Assembly (NCBI GenBank): GCA_004144595.1
Contig: SEEM01000031.1
Span: 1 to 64,000, forward strand
Length of the DNA: 64,000 nucleotides
Origin: Hyphomicrobiales bacterium
GTDB taxonomy: Bacteria > Pseudomonadota > Alphaproteobacteria > Rhizobiales > Beijerinckiaceae
Direction: 5' to 3'
The position numbers were made by a program, and so were the translations under genes. Below are positions 30,211 through 39,690 of this stretch, piece after piece; the first letter of the stretch is position 1; each line of letters begins with the position of its first letter. The notes beneath the pieces are model-generated. The model did no database searches, was not told where the DNA came from, and worked only from the letters and a program-made list of their open reading frames with translations.

Positions 30211-31431
30211 ATGGCTGGGATCGTCCTCTCCGATCGCCAGCGTCTCGATTGGTTGCGGCTGATCCGCAGCGAGAGCATCGGCCCGCGCACCTTCCGTTCG
30301 CTGATGAACCGTTTCGGCGGCGCGGCTGCCGCGCTCGATGCGCTGCCGGAGCTCGTCCGACAGGCCGGCCGCACCATCCGCATCTGCCCGGCGTCCGAGG
30401 CCGAGCGCGAGTTCGAGGCATTGTCACGCCTCAGTGGCCGCTTCATTGCTTTGGGCGAGGCCGACTACCCCGTGCCGCTCCAGGCGATCGATTCGGCGCC
30501 GCCCCTACTCGCAGTCCTCGGGCAGAGCGGCTTGCTGCAACGACCCGGCGTGGCTCTGGTGGGATCGCGCAATGCCTCGGCGGCGGGATTGAAATTCACC
30601 GCCCGTCTGGCGCGCGAACTCGGTGAGGCCGATTTCACGATCGTCTCCGGTCTCGCGCGCGGCATCGATACCGCCGCCCACGAGGCCAGCCTCGAAACCG
30701 GTACGGTCGCCGTCCTCGCCGGCGGGCTCGACGAGATCTATCCGCCGCAGAACATCACGCTCGCGCGCCGCATCACGGAGCGCGGCGCGATTGTCAGCGA
30801 GATGCCGCTCGGCTGGGTTGCCCGTGCCCGCGATTTCCCGCGGCGCAACCGGCTGGTCTCGGGGCTGTCGCTGGGAACGGTCGTGGTCGAGGCGGCGCGC
30901 CGCTCGGGCTCGCTGATCACCGCGCGCTTCGCAAATGAGCAGGGGCGATTGGTCTTCGGCGTGCCGGGGTCGCCGCTCGATCCGCGCGCCGAGGGCGGGA
31001 ACCACCTCATCCGCGAGGGCGCGACGCTCTGCGCCGAGGCGGCCCATGTCATCGAGGCACTGGAGCCCCTCCGCCAGCGCGAGCTAGACCTGTCGCCGCC
31101 ACCTCGTCTCATGCGCGAAACCGTCGGCGAGCCGGCCGCCGAAGCAATGTGGGACGAACTCGACCTGCCTGAAATCATGCCGGCGCCCGGCTATGCCCGG
31201 CAGGGCGACGGGTTCGAGCTGGAGCCCGCGTCGTCGTCGCGCTCCGCCGGCGTGGCTGACCCCGCTCGCCTTGTGCTCGATCTCCTCGGGCCGACCCCGA
31301 TAGCGCTCGACGATCTCGTGCGTGCCAGCGGGCTCGCGGCCGGCGAAGTCGGCCATGTGCTCGTCGAGCTGGAACTCACGGGCGCGGTGCGGCGCCATCC
31401 CGGCGGAACCCTGTCGCGCCTCGCGCCCTGA
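30211..31431 (+). CDS. dprA: DNA-processing protein DprA
   Basis: VALVGSRNASAAGLKFTARLARELGEADFTIVSGLARGIDTAAHEASLETGTVAVLAGGLDEIYPPQN. Confidence 0.96.
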   Translation: MAGIVLSDRQRLDWLRLIRSESIGPRTFRSLMNRFGGAAAALDALPELVRQAGRTIRICPASEAEREFEALSRLSGRFIALGEADYPVPLQAIDSAPPLLAVLGQSGLLQRPGVALVGSRNASAAGLKFTARLARELGEADFTIVSGLARGIDTAAHEASLETGTVAVLAGGLDEIYPPQNITLARRITERGAIVSEMPLGWVARARDFPRRNRLVSGLSLGTVVVEAARRSGSLITARFANEQGRLVFGVPGSPLDPRAEGGNHLIREGATLCAEAAHVIEALEPLRQRELDLSPPPRLMRETVGEPAAEAMWDELDLPEIMPAPGYARQGDGFELEPASSSRSAGVADPARLVLDLLGPTPIALDDLVRASGLAAGEVGHVLVELELTGAVRRHPGGTLSRLAP

Positions 31432-31445
31432 ACGGTCGCGTTTGT

Positions 31446-31694
31446 TCAGTGACGTTCGCGGCTGGGCGATGCCAGCCGCTCGATTTCGGCGGAGGCCTCG
31501 ATCCGGACCATTTCCAGAAAATAGCTCAGCGCGCTGAGCTTGGTGCTGCGTGCCATGAGGCGCAGCTCCGCCGCCATTCCCTCGATGAAGCAGGCCGCCT
31601 CCAGCGGCGACATCGGCCGGTTGGGAACCTCGTGGTCACCGCGATGGTCCGGCTCGGGCTCAAGCGCGATGAGCTTGGACAATTTTTGCTTCAT
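31446..31694 (-). CDS. Small conserved-looking hypothetical protein
   Basis: MKQKLSKLIALEPEPDHRGDHEVPNRPMSPLEAACFIEGMAAELRLMARSTKLSALSYFLEMVRIEASAEIERLASPSRERH; preceded by a promoter-like region with a perfect IR. Confidence 0.65.
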   Translation of the reverse strand: MKQKLSKLIALEPEPDHRGDHEVPNRPMSPLEAACFIEGMAAELRLMARSTKLSALSYFLEMVRIEASAEIERLASPSRERH

Positions 31695-31762
31695 GACGGA
31701 TGGATTCCCTCGCACAATCGGGGACCAACTCGTCCGCGAGGGCTTCGATTCCCTAACGGATA

Positions 31763-31779
31763 TGCAATCATAGATTGCA
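31763..31779 (-). promoter_or_regulatory. Operator-like perfect IR TGCAATC-ATA-GATTGCA overlapping a candidate sigma70 promoter (TTGAAA-N17-TCTATG, minus strand)
   Basis: -35 at 31792-31797 and -10 at 31769-31774 (reverse complement), 17-nt spacer; drives the gene ending at 31446. Confidence 0.5.
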
Positions 31780-31808
31780 ATTATGAATGAATTTCAAGCG
31801 CAAGTATA

Positions 31809-32723
31809 TTACTTCAGGAAAAACACCGCGGCCGGCAGCGTGGCCAGGGCAAGCAGCGTCTGCAATGTCGTGATCTCGGCCATGAGCGGCGCGTCCCCGC
31901 CCAGGTCGCGGGCCAGGAAATAGGCGGCTGTCGCGGTCGGGACGGCGCCTGCGATGACGGTCATCGCGAGGGCTGGGCCGGTCACGCCGAACCAGCCGGC
32001 ATAGAGCCAGGCGAACAACGGCATCGCCGCGAGCTTCAGGCCGACCGCCATTGCATGGGCCAGCCGCGGCCGGGCGAGCCTGTCGAGGTCGATCGCCGAG
32101 CCGACCACGAGCAGGCCGATGCCGAGCGAGGCGCGACCAAGCACGTCGAGATAGCCGGTGAAGGCGCTCGGCAGCATCCATTGGAGTTGGTTGAGCGCGA
32201 GCCCGACAGCCGAGGACCAGATAAACGGGTTGAACAGGATCGAGCGGAGCGTCGCACCCAGGCTCATCGGCTTGCCGCCGGCGAAGCGGGCGAGCACGAA
32301 CACGCACATCACGTTGAGCAGCGGGATCATGGAGGCGACGGCGATCGCCATCAGCGTCGTGCCGGTGCGGCCTTGCAATCCTGCGGCGAGCGCGAGGCCG
32401 ACGAACGTGTTCCAGCGCACCGAGCCCTGGAAGATCGAGGTGAAGGCCGGTCCGTCGATTCCGGCGCGCGCCAGCAGCGGGCGGGCGAGCAGGAGCAGGG
32501 CGGCGACGCTGAGGATCGCGAGGACAAGGCTCGAACCCATGCCGAGGACCGGCATGCTGCGCAGGTCGGCCATGGCCAGCGTATGGATCACCACCGCCGG
32601 GAACAGAACCTGGTAGGTGAGGCGTTCGACGCCGACCCAGTGCGCCGCCGAAACGATGCCGCGCGTCTTCAGGAACCAGCCCGTCGCGATGACGAGAAAG
32701 ACGGCGATCAGGCTATCGAGCAT
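31809..32723 (-). CDS. AEC family transporter
   Basis: MLDSLIAVFLVIATGWFLKTRGIVSAAHWVGVERLTYQVLFPAVVIHTLAMADL; auxin-efflux-carrier-like multi-TM protein. Confidence 0.88.
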   Translation of the reverse strand: MLDSLIAVFLVIATGWFLKTRGIVSAAHWVGVERLTYQVLFPAVVIHTLAMADLRSMPVLGMGSSLVLAILSVAALLLLARPLLARAGIDGPAFTSIFQGSVRWNTFVGLALAAGLQGRTGTTLMAIAVASMIPLLNVMCVFVLARFAGGKPMSLGATLRSILFNPFIWSSAVGLALNQLQWMLPSAFTGYLDVLGRASLGIGLLVVGSAIDLDRLARPRLAHAMAVGLKLAAMPLFAWLYAGWFGVTGPALAMTVIAGAVPTATAAYFLARDLGGDAPLMAEITTLQTLLALATLPAAVFFLK

Positions 32724-32985
32724 GGAGGGGCCGGAAACGAGAACGGACAAGGAGCCATGGCAAGAGGCCGTGGCGAACGGCTGTCGGGAACAATGGAGGT
32801 GGGAAACCGTTGTTGCACTCGAACAGACCTGTCCCTGTCACGCCCACTCGTGGCCGGCAAGGGCGCGGGAGACGGATAGCGATGTCCCTGCCGCAATACT
32901 GCCGCGATTGGTTCAGGTCCCATTCAACCGGTTTGCGCCATGCTTGCTGCAAGGTTCGATGTGATCTCGTGAAAGGAGATGCGTC

Positions 32986-33545
32986 ATGATGTCTCTCAAG
33001 AAGAAAGCCGCTGTTGCGCTGACTGTCGCGAGCGTCGCCGCAGGCAGCTTCGCTGTTCCCGCCATGGCTGCGGAAACGCGCGGTTTCGATGCGGCGCGGC
33101 TCGACAAGGCGCCTGCTGAATACACGCAGTATCGCTACCGTCACGGCTATCGTGGCTATTCGCGCGGTCCCTCGCGCGGTGCGGCGGTGGCGGGTGCTAT
33201 CGGTCTCGGCATCCTCGGCGCGGCGGCCGTTGCCGCCCATAACCGCTCCTATGCGGCGCCGAGCTATTATTACGATGACGGCTATTACGCGCCGCCGGCA
33301 CCGGTCTATGTCCAACCGCGGACGGCTATGAACGCCGCGACTATGAGCGCCGCGATTCCCGGCGCTATGAGGACCGCTCGCCCCGCTTCGGCGCCGGCGA
33401 GGGCTACGGCCGTGACGACCGCCGCGGTTATGGCCGCGCGCCAAATCCGATGGCCGGCATGACCCTCGAAGAGCAGAAGCGCGCGGTGAAGAACGAGCGC
33501 GAGGCCCAGAAGAAGGCGATCAAGCGCGGCCAGATCTTCAACTAG
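32986..33545 (+). pseudogene. Small secreted Gly/Tyr/Arg-rich protein, apparently frameshifted near 33.31 kb
   Basis: ORF track 32986-33462 begins with signal peptide and RYRHGYRGYSRGPSRG; the neighbouring frame from about 33310 continues DGYERRDYERRDSRRYEDRSPRFGAGEGYGRDDRRGYGRAPNPMAGMTLEEQKRAVKNEREAQKKAIKRGQIFN* (stop 33543-33545). Confidence 0.65.
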
Positions 33546-33614
33546 GCTGAACCGGGCTCGAGGCCAGTTGCGAAGGCTTTCACGAAGGCCGCTTTGCCAT
33601 CAGGCGGGCGGCCT

Positions 33615-34121
33615 TCAGTCGTATTGGCCGTCTTCGCCCTCGGCTTCCTGCGGGCCGAGCCGGCCCAGCCGGTCGAGCGCGCCTTGCAGGATATAGGCAG
33701 CCGCCATCTTGTCGACGACGGCGGCGCGCTTGGCGCGCGAGGCGTCGGCATAGAGCAGGGTCCGTGTCACCGCCAGCGTCGACATGCGCTCGTCCCAGAA
33801 CACGATCGGCAGGTCGGTGAGGGGAACGAGATTGCGGACGAAGGCGCGGGTGGACTGCACGCGCGGCCCCTCCGTGCCGTCCATGTTGAGCGGCAGGCCG
33901 ATGACCAGCCCGGCCACCTGGTGCTTCCCCGCGATCTTCAGCAACGCAGCCGCATCGAGCCCGAATTTGACCCGCTGGATCGTCTCCAGCGGCGTCGCGA
34001 TCTGTCGCTCGACATCCGAGAGGGCGAGGCCGATCGTCTTGCTGCCGAGATCGAGTCCGAGCAGGCGGGCATGCGCGGGCAGGTCGACGAAGGCTTCGAG
34101 CGGGACGACGGCGCTGGTCAT
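33615..34121 (-). CDS. ruvX: YqgF/RuvX-type Holliday junction resolvase / pre-16S rRNA nuclease
   Basis: [56 protein letters not shown]. Confidence 0.96.
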   Translation of the reverse strand: MTSAVVPLEAFVDLPAHARLLGLDLGSKTIGLALSDVERQIATPLETIQRVKFGLDAAALLKIAGKHQVAGLVIGLPLNMDGTEGPRVQSTRAFVRNLVPLTDLPIVFWDERMSTLAVTRTLLYADASRAKRAAVVDKMAAAYILQGALDRLGRLGPQEAEGEDGQYD

Positions 34122-34290
34122 GGCATGGCGGTATCACGCGCAGGCGGGCGTCGCGAGCGATACCTTCTTCGATGAGCGCGGCGAACGGTTCTCGATGGCT
34201 GTAGCGCGGAAGTCATCGCGCATGACCGGTTATCACGCTATAGGCGCCGGCTTTGGTATGCGGCGTACCCGCTCGAGAAGGATATGTCCC

Positions 34291-34872
34291 GTGCCGGCGC
34301 GGATTTCGCTGCAAGTTCCCGACAAGGCCCTGCTCGGCGCCTATCAGGCGGCTTTGCGTGGCGGCTGGTCGCCCAACACGACGCGCGATGTCGCGCCCGA
34401 GCAACTCGCCGCCATCGCGGCTGATCCGGACGCCTTCCTCGCCGAGATTCGCGGCGGACCCGGCCGCATCCGCCTGCCGGACGGCCGTGAGGTCGAGCGC
34501 ATTCCAGGCCCGACGCGCTGGATATTCGCCGAGGACCGTCCGGAGCGCCCCTTCATCGGCTCGATCAACCTGCGCTGGCAGGAGCAGGACGGCCGCCCGA
34601 TCCTCGCCCTGCCGGAGCATGTGCTCGGCCATGTCGGCTACACCATCCTGCCCGCCTTCGAAGGCCACGGCTACGCCACCGCAGCGCTTTCAGCGATGCT
34701 CGGCGTGGCGCGCGAGGCTGGATTGCCGGAAATCAGCATCACCTGCGATGTGACAAACCACGCCTCGCGTCGCATCATCGAGAAGAACGGCGGGCGGCTG
34801 GTCGAGACCTTCGTCGCGCCGCTCTACGGCCCCGATCAACGCCTTCGCTTCATCGTCAGCACTGGCCCATGA
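34291..34872 (+). CDS. GNAT family N-acetyltransferase
   Basis: LGHVGYTILPAFEGHGYATAALSAMLGVAREAGLPEISITCDVTNHASRRIIEKNGG; GTG at 34291 preceded by GAGAAGGAT; ATG at 34258 also possible. Confidence 0.85.
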   Translation: MPARISLQVPDKALLGAYQAALRGGWSPNTTRDVAPEQLAAIAADPDAFLAEIRGGPGRIRLPDGREVERIPGPTRWIFAEDRPERPFIGSINLRWQEQDGRPILALPEHVLGHVGYTILPAFEGHGYATAALSAMLGVAREAGLPEISITCDVTNHASRRIIEKNGGRLVETFVAPLYGPDQRLRFIVSTGP

Positions 34873-35801
34873 CCGACATCGTCATCACCGAATTCATGGA
34901 CGACACCGCCGTCGCCAATCTCAAGTCGCGTTTTGCGGTTCATTACGACCCCGAGCTCTATGCCAACCCGGACGAGATGGCCCGGCTCTTCGCCGATGTC
35001 CCGGCCGTGATCGTGCGCAACCAGACGCAGGTGCGCGGCAAGGCTCTGGAGGCGGCGAAGCGGCTCAAGGTGATCGGCCGCCTCGGCGTCGGGCTCGACA
35101 ATCTCGATATGGAGGCCTGCGCCGCCCGCGGCATCCGCGTCTTCCCCGCGACCGGCGCCAACAGCCTCTCCGTCGTCGAATACGTCATCGGCACGACCAT
35201 GACCCTGCTGCGCGGCGCCTATTTCGCCAATGCCGCGATGGTCGCCGGGGAATTCCCCAAGACCAAGCTGATCGGCCGCGAGATCGCCGGCAAGCTGATG
35301 GGGCTCGTCGGCTTCGGCTCGATCGCGCGCGATGTCGCCCTTCACGCCCGCGCCATCGGCATGGAGGTCGCGGCCTACCATCCGCGCTTGGCCCTAGACG
35401 ATCCCGCCTGGAGCGGTGTGAGGCGGCTGGAGTTCGACGAGTTGCTGGCCGAGGCCGACGTCATCAGCCTGCACGTTCCGTTGACCTCCGAAACCCGCGG
35501 CCTGATCGACAAGAAGGCCATCGCCCGGATGAAGCCGGACGCGATCCTGATCAACACGGCGCGCGGCGGCATCATGGACGAGGCGGCTCTGGTCAAGGCG
35601 CTCAAGGCCGGCAAGCTCGGCGGCGCGGCGATCGACGTCTATGAGCAGGAACCGCTCGGCAAGGACGCCGCGAAGGTCTTCGCCGGCGCGCCGAACCTGA
35701 TCCTGACGCCGCATATCGCCGGCAATACGGTGGAGTCGAACGCGCGCGTCTCGGGACTCGTTGCCGAGAAGGTGATGGCTGCGCTGGAGAAGCGGATTTA
35801 G
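34869..35801 (+). CDS. D-2-hydroxyacid dehydrogenase family protein
   Basis: LKVIGRLGVGLDNLDMEACAARGIRVFPATGANSLSVVEYVIG; IGREIAGKLMGLVGFGSIARDVA; LINTARGGIMDEAALVKAL. Confidence 0.95.
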   Translation: MTDIVITEFMDDTAVANLKSRFAVHYDPELYANPDEMARLFADVPAVIVRNQTQVRGKALEAAKRLKVIGRLGVGLDNLDMEACAARGIRVFPATGANSLSVVEYVIGTTMTLLRGAYFANAAMVAGEFPKTKLIGREIAGKLMGLVGFGSIARDVALHARAIGMEVAAYHPRLALDDPAWSGVRRLEFDELLAEADVISLHVPLTSETRGLIDKKAIARMKPDAILINTARGGIMDEAALVKALKAGKLGGAAIDVYEQEPLGKDAAKVFAGAPNLILTPHIAGNTVESNARVSGLVAEKVMAALEKRI

Positions 35802-35919
35802 GGCGGAGACAGGGTAGCCGGAGGAGACTGCTTCCGATCCGTTGCGCACACAGCGCGTCAATGGTTCGATGCGCCATCATGCAGGCCCCTCGGTCGCCGC
35901 GAAAGGACGTCAAAGCTTC

Positions 35920-36516
35920 ATGAGGCTGCTGCCAAGGTTCGCTTCCATCCTATATCTCGTGATTGTGTCGAACGGCACTGGATACGCTCGGGACATGACT
36001 CTCGCCTTTGCAAAGAACTTGCCCATTCGGGTGGCAAGCGGGATTGAAATCTCCTCGCTCAAGAGTTCCGACGAGCCAATCTCATGGCAGAAGAAAGACA
36101 AACCGTCATCGCTGAATTTGATTTGCGGCCCGTCGAAAGACAAGCATTTGGTATTGGTGACACGCCTGCCATTTCCTCGGTCGTTTGAGCACAAGGTCAG
36201 CTCCGGAAGCCGAGAGAATGCGACGCTGTTCGTCGATGGCATACACCAGATGCTTCAAATCGTTTTCGATCTGACGAGCGTGGGAAAGAAGAGCGCTACC
36301 TTGGGCAATCATCTTGGCATCACTGAAGATGAAGAGCCTGACACCGCCTTCTCGGCGCCTCTAAAATACGAACAGGTGGAAGCTTTGGCAGAGTGGTTCG
36401 GGACAACGCCGCCGAAGAGGGTCGGTGTAAGCGGCTTGGTCGAAACAGGCGTCTTTATGCATGGCCGGGTGACTGGAAAGGTGATCCGGGCATTTGCAGC
36501 TTCATGCCCATCGTAG
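35920..36516 (+). CDS. Hypothetical secreted protein, lower-GC than surroundings
   Basis: MRLLPRFASILYLVIVSNGTGYARDM signal-like N-terminus; AT-richer codons than neighbours. Confidence 0.6.
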   Translation: MRLLPRFASILYLVIVSNGTGYARDMTLAFAKNLPIRVASGIEISSLKSSDEPISWQKKDKPSSLNLICGPSKDKHLVLVTRLPFPRSFEHKVSSGSRENATLFVDGIHQMLQIVFDLTSVGKKSATLGNHLGITEDEEPDTAFSAPLKYEQVEALAEWFGTTPPKRVGVSGLVETGVFMHGRVTGKVIRAFAASCPS

Positions 36517-36555
36517 CTGTTTGATCGGTGCGCCCTTTGCCTCGCCACCTGATCC

Positions 36556-38271
36556 TCACACGAAATCGAACCGATCGACATCGACCAGCCCCTTGTCGGT
36601 GATCTTGAGGTGCGGGATCACCGGCAGCGTCAGGAAGGCGACCTGCAGGAAGGGTTCGGCCAGCACCACGCCGAGCGCCTTTGCCGCGGCGCGCAAGCGC
36701 TCCAGATCGTGCCGCACCGCCTCGAAGGGCTGCTCGCTCATCAATCCGGCGACGGGCAGCGCCAGCTCCGAAGTGACCGTCCCGCCATCGGCCACGGCGA
36801 AGCCGCCGCCGATCTCGATCAGGCGGTTCGCCGCCGCCGCCATCGAGGCCTCGTCGACGCCGACGACGCAGAGATTATGGCTGTCATGCCCGACCGAGGA
36901 AGCGATGGCGCCGCGCTTCATGCCGAAGCCATGGACGAAGCCGGTGGCGATGCCGCCATTCTTGCCATGCCGCTCGATCACGGTGACCTTGATCGCATCC
37001 TGCCCCAGATCGGGCAGGGCCTCGCCATCACGCGAGGGCAGGGCCATCGACAGCCGCTCGGTGATGATCCGCCCCGGCACCACGCCGATCACCGGCGTTT
37101 CGCCATCGCGGGCCTTTACATTGAAGGATGCCGGCGTGACAGGCCGGCTCTTCACGCTGCCGAGCCCGACCGGCGCGATCATCGCCCGATCAGCGAATAG
37201 CGCTTCCTCGACCAGCCGGCCTCCCGTCAGCACTTGCTTTACCGAGCAGGCGGCAAGGTCCTCGACCAGCACGATATCGGCGCGCTTGCCTGGCCCGATG
37301 AAGCCGCGGTCGAACAGCCCGAAATTCTGCGCTGCCGAGAGCGAGGCGATGCGGTAGGTCGCCAGCACATCGGCGCCCTCCGCGATGGCGGTGCGGATCA
37401 TGTAGTCGAGATGGCCTTCTTCGCCGATATCGAGCGGGTTGCGGTCATCGGTGCAGAAGGCGAGGAAGGGCGAGGCATCGCGCGAGATCAGCGGGATCAG
37501 CTGATGCAGGTCCTTCGAGACCGAGCCCTCGCGGATCAGGATCGCCATGCCCTTGGCGAGCTTCTCGCGGGCCTCGTCGGCGGTCGTCGTCTCATGGTCT
37601 GTGCGGATGCCGGCGGCGAGATAGGCGTTGAGGTCCATCCCGCGGACAAGCGGCGCATGCCCGTCGATATGGCGGTGGGAGAACGCCTCCAGCTTGGCAA
37701 GGCAACCGGGATCGCGATGGATCACGCCTGGAAAATTCATGAACTCAGCCAGGCCGATCACCTTGGGGTGATCCATCATCGGCGTCAGGTCGCCGGCCTC
37801 CAGCGAAGCACCGGCCGTCTCCAGATGCGTCGCCGGTACGCAGCTCGACAGGTTGACGCGCAGGTCCATCCGCATCGCCTCGGCACAGGCGAGGAAATAG
37901 CGGATGCCCTCGACGCCGAGCACGTTCGCTATCTCGTGCGGATCGCAGATCGCGGTGGTGACGCCATGCGGCAACACGCAACGCTCGAACTCGAGCGGCG
38001 TCACCAGCGAGGATTCGATATGCAGATGCGTATCGATGAAACCGGGCACCGCGATCAGGCCCGTGGCGTCGATGACGCGCTTGCCCTCGTAGGTCCCGTA
38101 GGTCCCGACGATGGTGTCGCCGCAGATCGCGATATCGCTCTCGACCAGCGCGCCGGTGACGAGGTCGAGGAGCTTGGCACCCTTGATGACGAGATCGGCC
38201 GGCTCGTCGCCATGCCCCTGGGCGATCCGGCGGGCCAGTTCCTGGCTGGGGACCTTGGCAGCGTCGGTCAT
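36556..38271 (-). CDS. ade: Adenine deaminase
   Basis: [60 protein letters not shown]. Confidence 0.96.
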   Translation of the reverse strand: MTDAAKVPSQELARRIAQGHGDEPADLVIKGAKLLDLVTGALVESDIAICGDTIVGTYGTYEGKRVIDATGLIAVPGFIDTHLHIESSLVTPLEFERCVLPHGVTTAICDPHEIANVLGVEGIRYFLACAEAMRMDLRVNLSSCVPATHLETAGASLEAGDLTPMMDHPKVIGLAEFMNFPGVIHRDPGCLAKLEAFSHRHIDGHAPLVRGMDLNAYLAAGIRTDHETTTADEAREKLAKGMAILIREGSVSKDLHQLIPLISRDASPFLAFCTDDRNPLDIGEEGHLDYMIRTAIAEGADVLATYRIASLSAAQNFGLFDRGFIGPGKRADIVLVEDLAACSVKQVLTGGRLVEEALFADRAMIAPVGLGSVKSRPVTPASFNVKARDGETPVIGVVPGRIITERLSMALPSRDGEALPDLGQDAIKVTVIERHGKNGGIATGFVHGFGMKRGAIASSVGHDSHNLCVVGVDEASMAAAANRLIEIGGGFAVADGGTVTSELALPVAGLMSEQPFEAVRHDLERLRAAAKALGVVLAEPFLQVAFLTLPVIPHLKITDKGLVDVDRFDFV

Positions 38272-38393
38272 GGGGCGATTCCGGAAGTTCGTCATGGCGC
38301 CAGCCTGCCTCTCTCTGCCTGCAATGTCGACTTGGTCGACGGCCCGGATCGGCCTAGATAGAGGCCGGCATTTCGAAAGCCCGGAGCCTTCGC

Positions 38394-39092
38394 ATGAAAC
38401 TCACCTGGTACGGCCATTCCGCTTTCCGCGTCGATATCGACGGCGCCGCCATCCTGATCGACCCGTTCTTCACCGGGAATCCCGCCTTCGAGGGCGATAT
38501 CGCGGCCATCTCCAGCGGTGTTACCCATATCGTCGTCACCCACGGCCATGGCGACCATGTCGGCGACACGCTCGACATCGCCGGGAAGACCGGCGCGACC
38601 GTGATCACCAATTACGACCTCGCCATGCACCTGGCTTCGCAGGGCCTGAAGAACTTCAGCCCGATGAACACCGGCGGCACCGTCGATCTCGGCCCGTTCA
38701 GCGTCACGCTCGTTCGCGCCGATCATTCGGCCGGGATGGGCGAGGGCGGCGTCAACGTCCCCGTCGGCAATGCCAACGGCGCAATCATCAAGGCCAAGGG
38801 TCAGAAGACGCTCTGGCACATGGGCGACACCGACATCTTCTCGGACATGGCGCTGCTCAGCGAGCTCCATGGCGTCGAGGCCTGCATCTGCCCGATCGGC
38901 GACCGCTTCACCATGGGCGGCAAGGTCGCCGCGCTGGCCATGACGCGCTTCGTCAAGCCGAAACTCGCGATTCCCGCCCATTACGGCACCTTCCCGATCA
39001 TCGACCAGAATGCCGATGCCTTCGTCGCCGGCATGCAGGGCAGCGGCATCGAGGTCGTGCTGCCGAAGAAGGGCGAGGCTTTCGCGTTTTGA
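38394..39092 (+). CDS. Metallo-beta-lactamase fold metal-dependent hydrolase (UPF0173-type)
   Basis: [58 protein letters not shown]. Confidence 0.94.
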   Translation: MKLTWYGHSAFRVDIDGAAILIDPFFTGNPAFEGDIAAISSGVTHIVVTHGHGDHVGDTLDIAGKTGATVITNYDLAMHLASQGLKNFSPMNTGGTVDLGPFSVTLVRADHSAGMGEGGVNVPVGNANGAIIKAKGQKTLWHMGDTDIFSDMALLSELHGVEACICPIGDRFTMGGKVAALAMTRFVKPKLAIPAHYGTFPIIDQNADAFVAGMQGSGIEVVLPKKGEAFAF

Positions 39093-39117
39093 AGGCTGGG
39101 CCTTGCAGGTAAACCGC

Positions 39118-39161
39118 GGGAAACTCTCTTCTTACTGGAGAAGGGCAGGGTGAGGTGAGGC
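39118..39161. repeat. Family E palindromic repeat, degenerate intergenic copy
   Basis: GGGAAACTCTCTTCTTACTGGAGAAGGGCAGGGTGAGGTGAGGC aligns with the left arm of the dnaE2-internal repeat. Confidence 0.65.
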
Positions 39162-39255
39162 AAAGCGCGGGCGTTGGTTGCGAGCGCTCGCCGCTCCGCT
39201 TATAGCCCTGACAGCGATTGGCGCTGATGCGCCGCCATTTTCTCAGGAGTCCGCC

Positions 39256-39543
39256 ATGTCGGTCGATCTCGCCACCGTCAAACGCGTCGCGCATCTCGCG
39301 CGCATCGCCGTGCCGGAGGCCGATCTGCCCAAGCTGCAAGGGGAGCTCAACGCCATCCTCGGCTTCGTCGAGCAACTCGATGAGGTGAACGTGGACGGCG
39401 TCGAGCCGATGACCTCGGTGAGCCCGATGGCGATGACGCAGCGAGAGGACGTGGTCAATGACGGCGAGATTGCCGCCGCGATCGTCGCCAACGCGCCGGT
39501 GTCCGAAGACAATTATTTCATGGTGCCGAAGGTGATCGAGTAA
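39256..39543 (+). CDS. gatC: Asp-tRNA(Asn)/Glu-tRNA(Gln) amidotransferase subunit C
   Basis: [52 protein letters not shown]. Confidence 0.97.
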   Translation: MSVDLATVKRVAHLARIAVPEADLPKLQGELNAILGFVEQLDEVNVDGVEPMTSVSPMAMTQREDVVNDGEIAAAIVANAPVSEDNYFMVPKVIE

Positions 39544-39567
39544 GGCGCATCGCTTCGCTTGCGCTCA

Positions 39568-39666
39568 CGTCATTGCGAGCGCAGCGAAGCAATCCAGGGG
39601 ACCGGGCCGGACCGTTCTGCCCGGCGGCGCCCGGATTGCTTCGTCGCTCCGCTCCTCGCAATGACG
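39568..39666. repeat. REP-like element family B (GTCATTGCGAGCGCAGCGAAGCAATCC...GGATTGCTTCGTCGCTCCGCTCCTCGCAATGAC)
   Basis: Long imperfect inverted repeat between gatC and gatA; second copy at 63615-63710. Confidence 0.85.
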
Positions 39667-39690
39667 GCTTCGATCCGCCCGCCTGTATAG

